The notes under the pieces were generated by a model that saw only the letters and a list, made by a program, of their open reading frames with translations, had not been told where the DNA came from and searched no databases. From DASRDS01 sp035570055 (lineage in GTDB: Bacteria; Gemmatimonadota; Gemmatimonadetes; Gemmatimonadales; Gemmatimonadaceae), in the NCBI GenBank assembly GCA_035570055.1, contig DATMLM010000060.1, positions 51,922-115,921 of the forward strand: a DNA stretch of 64,000 nucleotides, in the 5' to 3' direction. Numbering within the stretch: position 1 is the first letter of the stretch; each line of letters starts with the position of its first letter. This document shows positions 1 to 6,774 of the stretch, in pieces. The translations under genes and the position numbers were made by a program.

Positions 1-318
1 GCCTACGCGGCGACGATGGATGCGCTCCGGGCGGTGCATCATGACGCCGAGCCACGGCTCATGGAAGACCTGCGGCAAGCGCTGCTCCGCCAGCGCGTGG
101 CGATCGAGCATGGCGACAGCACGGAGGTCATCGCCAGCTCCGACGTCGTGAGCCGCACGTCGGCGGCGCTCGCCGGCGCGCGCCCGTTGACCGTGCGTGC
201 CGCGGCGGGCGTGGCCATCGCGGGCGAGGCCGTGGTCAACCAGCGTATGCTGCGCCACACGCTCGAAGATGGCGACGCCTATGTGCAGCAGCTGTTCGCT
301 ACCAAGCGTCCAGCGTGA
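1..318 (+). CDS. C-terminal part of an unrecognised small protein
   Basis: The frame is open from the left edge of the window, so the true start probably lies outside; the first internal ATG is at 16. The visible 105 residues are hydrophilic and mostly helical, with no membrane segment or catalytic motif. The pattern of an N-terminal amphipathic stretch followed by a segment ending in NQRMLRHTLEDGDAYVQQLF loosely recalls the FlgN export-chaperone fold. That is only a weak resemblance and no flagellar gene is visible. Its last 20 bases overlap, tail to tail, the end of the convergent histidine kinase gene. Confidence 0.5.
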   Translation, partial: AYAATMDALRAVHHDAEPRLMEDLRQALLRQRVAIEHGDSTEVIASSDVVSRTSAALAGARPLTVRAAAGVAIAGEAVVNQRMLRHTLEDGDAYVQQLFATKRPA

Positions 319-985
319 GCACGAAGGCCGCGCCGGATCCGTTCGACGCGAGGTGGACGAGCGTTCCGCCCCACGGTGTGACGAGGTAGCGCGCGACCGC
401 CAGGCCCAGTCCCGCGATTGGCTCCTGCTTCGTAGTCGCGAATGGTTCGAACAAGCGATGGCGCATCGCCGGCGAGATACCAGGGCCGTCGTCTTCGATC
501 GTGATATCGACACTCGTCCCACGTGGCTCTGCCGTGAGTTTGATCGTCTGTGCGTCCGCCTCGAACGCGTTGAGCACGAGATTCAGCATGACATGCGAGA
601 GGACCAGTGCGTTCGCTTTGACCGCGGGCAGATCCGGTCGCGCCAGGCTCGACGCGTCGAGCGTGCCCGCGCTGGGCAGGCCACGGTGTGTGGTCTCGAG
701 CAGATCCACCAAGTCGCGGAGGGCGACCGGTTCCGGCTCATTGTCCGTGGGGCGCTGCTGGGCTCGCGATACCAGGTCCAGCAGCGGTCGCAATTGCCGC
801 GCGTGGCTTCCGAGCGCCTGGCGCACGGGACCGGTGAGCACCGCACCGTCCCGCGCGATCATCTCGCCAGCCAGCGCCAACGCTTGGGTCGGCGTTCTCA
901 GCTCATGCAACAGCGCTCGACTCACAGTGCTGAACACGATGCCGCGATTGGCCGCTACGAGAACCTCGAATTCCGCCGAGTACAT
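299..985 (-). CDS. Sensorless cytoplasmic histidine kinase
   Basis: About 228 residues that form a complete kinase core without a sensor or membrane segment. The phospho-acceptor H-box is ALLHELRTPTQAL with His27. The N-box is HVMLNLVLNAFEAD, the G1 box DDGPGIS, the F-box LFEPFATT and the G2 box GLGLAVARY, so it should bind ATP and autophosphorylate. The start was set at the ATG at 985 because the kinase homology begins just after it and the extension upstream is antisense to the formate dehydrogenase gene. It is divergent from the formate dehydrogenase operon, about 90 bases between starts, so it may respond to the same condition or regulate that operon; this is inference. No response regulator lies next to it in the window. 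Confidence 0.8.
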   Translation of the reverse strand: MYSAEFEVLVAANRGIVFSTVSRALLHELRTPTQALALAGEMIARDGAVLTGPVRQALGSHARQLRPLLDLVSRAQQRPTDNEPEPVALRDLVDLLETTHRGLPSAGTLDASSLARPDLPAVKANALVLSHVMLNLVLNAFEADAQTIKLTAEPRGTSVDITIEDDGPGISPAMRHRLFEPFATTKQEPIAGLGLAVARYLVTPWGGTLVHLASNGSGAAFVLTLDAW

Positions 986-1072
986 AGACCGGACGTATGT
1001 TCTGATCTGTAGGTTTGATTTGCCCCTGGCGCGCCCGACCGTCAAGCTTAAGTGTTGGGCGAACTCGGAGAC

Positions 1073-1088
1073 CATATGGCGCCATATG
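1073..1088. promoter_or_regulatory. 16-base perfect palindrome over the formate dehydrogenase start codon
   Basis: CATATGGC followed directly by GCCATATG, a perfect inverted repeat that contains the ATG chosen as the start of the catalytic subunit (1076). A GGAG Shine-Dalgarno sequence lies at 1067-1070, five bases before that ATG. The palindrome could be a repressor operator, or in RNA a hairpin masking the start codon. No regulator family is recognised from the sequence. Confidence 0.45.
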
Positions 1089-3025
1089 TTCGATTGACGG
1101 AACCCATGGTCAGAGACGGAGATACGCTGCGGGTGGCCTCGTGGGAAGAGGCGCTCGACCGGGCGGTCTCGGGGTTCCGGCGGGTGAAGGACACGCATGG
1201 GGGGGATGCACTGGGCATCTTCTCGTGCTCGAAGGCGAGCAACGAGATGAATTTCCTGGCGCAGAAGCTCGCCCGGGTCGCGTTCGGCACCCACAATATC
1301 GACAGCTGCAACCGAACGTGACACGCTCCTAGCGTCGCCGGTCTGGCGACAGCGTTTGGGGCTGGCGGCGGGACCAGCTCGTACCGTGAGGCCGAGGAGA
1401 CCGACGTGATTTTCATGTGGGGCGCGAACGCCCGCGAAAATCACCCGATCTTCTTCCATCACGTCTTGAAGGGCATCCACGCCGGCGCGCGCGCGTTCGT
1501 CGTGGACCCCCGGCGCACGTCTACGGCCCAGTGGGGCGATATGTGGCTCGGCATCAACGTCGGCTCGGACATCGCTCTGTCCAACGCGATGGCCCGCGTG
1601 ATCATTCACGCCGGCCTCACGAATGAAGCATTTATCGCTCGTGGCACCACCAACTACGAGAATTACCGCGCGTCGGTCGAGTCATACACGCTGGAGCTCG
1701 CGGAGCAAGCGACCGGCGTCCCCGGCAGATACATAGAGGAGGCCGCGCTCGCGTACGCTCGCGCCGATCGAGCGATGATCTGTTGGACGTTGGGCATCAC
1801 GGAGCATCACAACGCCGTCGACAACGTTCTCAGTCTGATCAACCTCGCGCTGCTAACGGGTCATGTCGGCAAATACGGGTCGGGGCTCAATCCCCTTCGA
1901 GGCCAGAACAACGTGCAGGGAGGCGGCGATATGGGAGCGATCCCTAACCGCCTCCCGGGCTTCCAGGACCAGCACGACGACGCGATCCGGGCACGATTCG
2001 AGAAGCAGTGGGGCGTACGCCTGAGCCCCGAGTTCGGCCGGACGCTCACGCAGATGTTCGAGGCCATGAAGGACGGTCGACAGAAGGGCCTGTACGTCAT
2101 TGGCGAGAACCCCGCACAATCCGAGGCCGATCAGCACGTCGCCGAAAGGCTGCTGAACGGCCTCGATATTTTGGTGGTCCAGGACATCTTCCTCACGCGC
2201 ACCGCCCAGCTGGCCGACGTCGTCTTCCCGGCCTCATCGAGCTGGTGCGAGGCCGAGGGCACGGTAACGAATAGCGAGCGTCGCGTGCAGCGCGTGCGCA
2301 AAGCGCTCGAACCGCCCGGCAATGCCCGCGATGATATGTGGATCATCTCCGAGATCGCCAGGCGCTTGGGTGTCGACTGGGGCCAGCCAACCGCCGAGGA
2401 GGTCTGGAACGAGCTTCGCGTGGTTGCGCCGGCCATGTTCGGCGGGATGTCGTACAAGCGACTCGAGGAGCACAAGGGTCTCCAGTGGCCGTGTCCCGAC
2501 GAGTCGCACGCGGGGAGCCAGTTCCTGCACGCCCGCCTCTGGGAAGAAGATCCGATCAAACGCGGGCGGCCCGCGCCGTTCACGGTCGTGCTGAATGATC
2601 CGCCGGTCGAGATGCCGGACGATGACTACCCGTTCTTGCTCACGACTGGCCGGAGGCTCGACTCGTACAATACCGGCGTACAGACGGGCGGCTATACCTC
2701 ACCGCTCCGACGCCCCGAGACGCTGGATATCTCGCCCGAGGACGCGGCGCGAATGGATATCGAAGAGGGTGACTCCCTACGGGTGTCGTCGCGGCGCGGC
2801 AGCGTGATCGCGCCGGCGCACATCGATTCGGCGCTTCGGCCTGGACTCGTCTTCATGACGCTCCATTTCCAGGACGAGGTAAAGGTGAACCTGCTCACGA
2901 TCGACGTCAGCGACCCGGTGTCCGGGACCGCGGAGTTCAAGGCCTGCGCCGTACAGGTGGAGCCGATCCGTCTAGCGCCGCGCAAGGCCGAGCAACGCGC
3001 TGAGCTCGTGCACGGAGACGATTGA
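1076..3025 (+). CDS. fdhA: Selenocysteine-containing formate dehydrogenase, catalytic (molybdopterin) part
   Basis: This is one reading frame of about 649 residues interrupted only by TGA at 1319-1321, read here as selenocysteine 82. The context NRT-Sec-HAPSVAGLA matches E. coli FdhF RV-Sec-HGPSVAGL, where selenocysteine ligates molybdenum and the next residue is the catalytic His. Downstream the family motifs continue unbroken: FMWGANARENHP, a VDPRRT nucleotide site, NPLRGQNNVQGGGDMGA, GENPAQSEAD and a C-terminal molydopterin-dinucleotide-binding domain. The usual N-terminal [4Fe-4S] domain is absent; it is encoded at the end of the operon (4850-5788). ATG 1076 has a GGAG ribosome site; an upstream GTG at 1052 does not. 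The stop overlaps the next start by one base. Expected role: two-electron formate/CO2 interconversion at a bis-MGD cofactor. Without Sec insertion the product would be an 81-residue stub. Confidence 0.93.
1319..1353 (+). promoter_or_regulatory. Sec codon and bacterial SECIS hairpin
   Basis: TGA at 1319-1321 is followed by 18 bases and then the loop GGTCT (1340-1344). The loop is closed by a perfect six-pair stem, GTCGCC at 1334-1339 with GGCGAC at 1345-1350. Two further G-C pairs (1332-1333 with 1352-1353) form across a single bulged A at 1351. The E. coli fdhF SECIS also has GGTCT in the apical loop, 18 bases after its TGA. SelB with Sec-tRNA recognises this loop. The hairpin lies inside the coding sequence, as is normal in bacteria. 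Confidence 0.9.
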
Positions 3026-4857
3026 TGGATCTGCACCTGTCGGCTGCGGAGGCGACAGCCGAGGAACGCGAAGCAGTCGACGCGGTGGTGGGGGCTCCGA
3101 CATCCGGATGGGACGGTGGTACGCGGGAAGCGGCGCGGGACGGGCGCATCGCCATCGGCGGCCACGCGGTGCGCGCCGAGCGGCATCGGTTGTTGCCGGC
3201 GTTGGAGGCGGTGCAGGCGCGCATGGGGTGGATCAGCGAAGGCGCGTTCACGTACGTCTGCACGCGGCTCGGCGTGCCGCCGGCCGAGGCGTATGGCGTC
3301 GCGACGTTCTACGCGCTGCTCTCGATGGAGCCGCGACCGCCTCGGGTCCTTCACGTCTGCGACGACGTGGTCTGCCGCACACGTGGGGCGAAGGCTGTGC
3401 TGGACTCGCTCGGCGAGCCGTATCACGCGCCGAACGGCGATCATACGACCGTCAACGGGTCGGATACGATCTGGCTCAAGAGCCCGTGCCTCGGGCTCTG
3501 TGATCAAGCACCGGCGGCGTTCTTGCAAGTCGCCGGTCGCCAGCCGCACGCGCACTTGTTCGGCGACGTCACCGCGTCTGACGCACAGGCGATCCTCAAG
3601 GGCGACGATAAGGCGGTGACGCGGCCGCATCCACGGATCCCGCAGCAGGGATCGCCCGAGCTCCGGCTCCTCGCGCGAGTGGGCGTGGTCGATCCGACGA
3701 GCCTCGATGCGTATCGGGCGGCCGGCGGATTCGAGGGGCTGCGCCGGGCGCACGAGATCGGGCCCGAAGGGGTGATCCGCGAGGTGAACGACTCGAAGCT
3801 CATGGGGCGTGGGGGTGCGGCGTTCCCGACTGGGAAGAAGTGGGAGGCCGTGGCCAAGCAAGGGGTGCGGCCGCACTATCTCATCTGCAACGCCGACGAG
3901 TCCGAGCCCGGGACGTTCAAGGATCGGGTCATCATGGAAGAAGACCCGTTTGCTCTGATCGAGGCGATGGCTATCGCTGCGTTTGCGACCGGGTGTGAGC
4001 AAGGGTACATCTACATCCGCGGGGAATATCCTCTCGCCGCTGCGCGGCTCGAACGCGCGATTACTCAGACTACGGCGAAGGGGTTGCTCGGCGATTTGCA
4101 GATCGAGTTGCGAATCGGCGGCGGGGCGTACATCTGCGGCGAAGAGACCGCGGTGTTCAATTCCATCGAGGGCTACCGCGGCGAGCCGCGAAACAAACCG
4201 CCCTTCCCCGTCGAATCCGGCGTCTTCAAGAAACCGACGCTGATCAACAACGTCGAGACGCTCGCCAACATCCCGCGGATCATCCTCGACGGCGGCCCGG
4301 CGTTCGCCGCGATCGGCGCCGGCGGAATGTCGACGGGGTCGAAGCTCTTCTGTCTTTCCGGGGCTGTCGGCAAGCCCGGTGTCTATGAGGTGCCGTTCGG
4401 CGTCACGCTCGGCCAGATGCTCGACCTCGCCGGCGGCGTACAAGGCAAGCTCCAGACCGTGCTCCTCGGCGGCGCCGCGGGACTCTTCGTACGGCCCGAC
4501 GAGCTCGATATGCCGCTCACGTTCGAAGGCGTGCGCGCCGCGAAGGCGACGCTCGGCTCGGGCGTGATCGTCGCGTTCGACGATACGGTCGACCTCACGG
4601 ACCTCCTGCTGCGCATCGCGGCCTTCTTCCGTGACGAGTCGTGCGGGCAGTGCGTGCCGTGCCGCGTGGGTACCGTGCGACAGGAAGAGGCCCTCCATCG
4701 CCTCGCGTCCCGGCGCACGCGCGGGTCCGTGACCGATGAGATCGCGCTGCTCGATGAGATTGGACAGGGGATGAAAGACGCTTCGATCTGCGGTCTCGGA
4801 CAGACGGCGTACAGCGCCGTCGAATCGGCCATCAAACGCCTGCGACTGTATGAGTGA
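3025..4857 (+). CDS. Formate dehydrogenase NAD/FMN subunit: NuoE-NuoF fusion
   Basis: A 610-residue fusion of the two diaphorase subunits. Residues about 40-185 are NuoE-like, with a thioredoxin-fold [2Fe-2S] site (C112, C117, C155, C159). Residues about 215-610 are NuoF-like: the FMN/NADH-binding loop GRGGAAFPTGKKW (261-273), CNADESEPGTFKD (288-300), GAYICGEETAVFNSIEGYRGEPR (about 367-389), and the N3-type [4Fe-4S] ligands C540, C543, C546 and C589. It passes electrons between the molybdenum subunit's iron-sulfur chain and NAD(H). The ATG at 3025 overlaps the upstream stop (TGATG); a TTG three bases earlier is possible but less likely. Its end overlaps the next gene by eight bases, so the subunits are translationally coupled. 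Comparable subunits are FdsG plus FdsB and HoxE plus HoxF. Confidence 0.92.
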   Translation: MDLHLSAAEATAEEREAVDAVVGAPTSGWDGGTREAARDGRIAIGGHAVRAERHRLLPALEAVQARMGWISEGAFTYVCTRLGVPPAEAYGVATFYALLSMEPRPPRVLHVCDDVVCRTRGAKAVLDSLGEPYHAPNGDHTTVNGSDTIWLKSPCLGLCDQAPAAFLQVAGRQPHAHLFGDVTASDAQAILKGDDKAVTRPHPRIPQQGSPELRLLARVGVVDPTSLDAYRAAGGFEGLRRAHEIGPEGVIREVNDSKLMGRGGAAFPTGKKWEAVAKQGVRPHYLICNADESEPGTFKDRVIMEEDPFALIEAMAIAAFATGCEQGYIYIRGEYPLAAARLERAITQTTAKGLLGDLQIELRIGGGAYICGEETAVFNSIEGYRGEPRNKPPFPVESGVFKKPTLINNVETLANIPRIILDGGPAFAAIGAGGMSTGSKLFCLSGAVGKPGVYEVPFGVTLGQMLDLAGGVQGKLQTVLLGGAAGLFVRPDELDMPLTFEGVRAAKATLGSGVIVAFDDTVDLTDLLLRIAAFFRDESCGQCVPCRVGTVRQEEALHRLASRRTRGSVTDEIALLDEIGQGMKDASICGLGQTAYSAVESAIKRLRLYE

Positions 4858-5788
4858 TTCTGCGCCCGTGACGCTCCGCTCGGCTCGCCGAACGATCACG
4901 CTGACGATTGACGGCGAGTCGGTGACGGTGCCGGAAGATACGACGATCCTGGACGCCGCCGCGTCGATCGGGAAGCGGCAGCCGACCTTGTGTTATCTGG
5001 AGACGCTGCATCCCGTGAACGCGTGCCGCGTGTGCGTCGTCGAGGTCGAGAACTCGCGCGTGCTCGTGCCCGCGTGCTCGCGGAAAGTCGAAGCCGGCAT
5101 GGTCGTCAAGACCAATACCGACCGCGTGAAGCACAGCCGGAAAATGGTGCTGGAATTCCTCGCGTCCTCCGTGGACCTGTCGACAACACCGGACGTCGCC
5201 GGGTGGATCGCCGAGTACGGCGCCGCGCCCGAACGCTACGGCCCGCCGGCTCCAGCCAGCACCACGCGCGATGCGGCACACGCGGGGCATCATGCGCCAC
5301 CCGATCCGGCGTACGCGGCAACCGTGCGGCAGCCGGAAAAGATCGACAACGATCTTTACATGCGAGACTATAGCAAGTGCATTCTGTGCTATAAGTGCGT
5401 GGAGGCCTGCGGGACGGACTACCAAAACACATTCGCGATCGCCGTGGCGGGTCGTGGGTTCGATGCGAGAATCTCGACCGAGTTCGCCATCCCACTTCCC
5501 GAATCGGCGTGCGTGTACTGCGGGAATTGCATTGCCGTGTGTCCGACCGGCGCTCTTATGTTCTCCAGTGAGCATGATCGAAGAGCCGCGGGGACGTGGA
5601 ACGAAGACAAGCAGACGCAGACCGATACGATCTGTCCCTATTGCGGCGTCGGATGCACGCTGACGCTCCACGTGCAGGACAATGAGATCGTGAAAGTGAC
5701 GTCGCCGTATGATGTCACCATTACTCGTGGGAACCTGTGCATCAAAGGCCGATTCGGCTGGCGCTACGTCCAGAATCGCAAGAAGTGA
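4850..5788 (+). CDS. Formate dehydrogenase iron-sulfur half-subunit (N-terminal part of a split alpha subunit)
   Basis: 312 residues equal to the front of an FdsA/NuoG-type alpha subunit. A [2Fe-2S] ferredoxin domain has C48, C59, C62 and C76. A bacterial-ferredoxin domain has C177/C180/C183/C187 and C221/C224/C227/C231. The last 55 residues are the domain that normally begins the molybdopterin subunit: CPYCGVGC (C262, C265, C269), then C297 and the conserved Lys299 of CIKG. The protein stops just where the catalytic part, encoded at 1076-3025, would continue (GRFGWRYVQN then PYVRLTEPMVRDGD). The His-Cys3 cluster motif usually found after the [2Fe-2S] domain is missing; an Ala/Pro/His-rich linker (about 110-165) replaces it. 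Overlaps the preceding gene by eight bases. Confidence 0.92.
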   Translation: MSDSAPVTLRSARRTITLTIDGESVTVPEDTTILDAAASIGKRQPTLCYLETLHPVNACRVCVVEVENSRVLVPACSRKVEAGMVVKTNTDRVKHSRKMVLEFLASSVDLSTTPDVAGWIAEYGAAPERYGPPAPASTTRDAAHAGHHAPPDPAYAATVRQPEKIDNDLYMRDYSKCILCYKCVEACGTDYQNTFAIAVAGRGFDARISTEFAIPLPESACVYCGNCIAVCPTGALMFSSEHDRRAAGTWNEDKQTQTDTICPYCGVGCTLTLHVQDNEIVKVTSPYDVTITRGNLCIKGRFGWRYVQNRKK

Positions 5789-5832
5789 TTTGTTGGTGAT
5801 TGGGGTGTGAGGGGGGTCGATATCATAGCCCC

Positions 5833-6774
5833 ATGTCAATCATACCCGTTTACCTATGGAGTTATCCGGCGCACCTCCGGTACGGCACCAATGCCGGTGA
5901 GCCGTTGAGGGTGCTCGGCAACCTTCTCAAGAACGTCCAGGCCAGCCTCGCTGCCTGGCGGAGCAATGGTCACGTTGATACCACGAAGGCCTTCGAGGCT
6001 ATCGTGGCGGTTCCCGAGTACACGTTTGTGGAACAGCGCATGGTGATCGAGCGCGACGCCATGACGTCGCAGGACAAGGATCTCCTCGTCGCCGGTCTGA
6101 GAAATCTGAGCAAGCAATACCCGAAGGTTCTGATCTTCGCGGGATCGATCTTCTGGCGCGAGGCACTCGACACCGACGAAGCGCTGGCCCGCTATCACGC
6201 GAACCTCATCGCCGCGGAGCTCAATCTGGTGAAGTTCGACAAGACGCCGCCGACCGATCGGGCCACGACTCTGCGTCTGTACGGGATGCAGAACACCAGC
6301 GGCACGAAGACGCCCGCGCTGCAGGCTCTCGTCAGCACGAAAGCCGCGCCGGTCACCTGTCGCGCGTACAACACCGTCTACGCGTTCCTCAACGGCCAGC
6401 TCGCGTTCGCGCCGTACAACAAGGAGTGCGACTTCTTCGAGACCGGCGGGCGCAGCCCAACGGAGATCGCGTACGTGCCTGGCAGCTCAGGCGGCATCCG
6501 CGAGGTCGGAGGATTCACGTTCGGGATCGAGGTCTGCCGGGACCACTACGTGAATACGCTGGACGGCAAGAAGGCCGACTTTCACATCGTCCTGTCCTGC
6601 GCGGTTCAAATCAAACCATCGCAGAACATCGGCAAGTACCTGATCCATGCATCCTCCAAAGCCGATTGGACCGGAGTCTGGGACGGTAGGAATCCCGTGA
6701 CGCCCGGAAAAGCGCCAGCGGAAGACGACATCGGGCTCTGGTTCCTCGAGCCCCCGAATCCGATCGGGGTTTAG
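5833..6774 (+). CDS. Nitrilase-superfamily (C-N hydrolase) protein
   Basis: 313 residues. The three catalytic residues of the nitrilase superfamily can be placed: Glu in VPEYTFVE, Lys in PYNKECDF and Cys in GIEVCRDHY. The substrate is unknown, and the surrounding sequence differs from named amidases, so this is a divergent branch. It has no signal peptide. The start is the ATG at 5833, preceded six bases upstream by TATCAT and by no Shine-Dalgarno sequence. It follows the formate dehydrogenase operon by 44 bases but probably has its own promoter. Its last three bases overlap the convergent fusion gene. Confidence 0.75.
   Translation: MSIIPVYLWSYPAHLRYGTNAGEPLRVLGNLLKNVQASLAAWRSNGHVDTTKAFEAIVAVPEYTFVEQRMVIERDAMTSQDKDLLVAGLRNLSKQYPKVLIFAGSIFWREALDTDEALARYHANLIAAELNLVKFDKTPPTDRATTLRLYGMQNTSGTKTPALQALVSTKAAPVTCRAYNTVYAFLNGQLAFAPYNKECDFFETGGRSPTEIAYVPGSSGGIREVGGFTFGIEVCRDHYVNTLDGKKADFHIVLSCAVQIKPSQNIGKYLIHASSKADWTGVWDGRNPVTPGKAPAEDDIGLWFLEPPNPIGV

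Noticed and set aside
1014..1075. A sigma-54 promoter before the formate dehydrogenase genes
   Set aside because: No TGGCA-N7-TGC pattern with correct spacing could be found.
1319..1321. Reading the TGA as a nonsense mutation that makes the formate dehydrogenase a pseudogene
   Set aside because: It falls exactly on the Sec/Cys ligand codon, is followed by a correctly spaced SECIS hairpin, and the remaining 566 codons are intact.
2692..4899. A 735-residue open frame on the minus strand
   Set aside because: It is antisense to the NuoE-NuoF fusion and the end of fdhA, is Arg-rich with no recognisable domain, and is a by-product of high GC.
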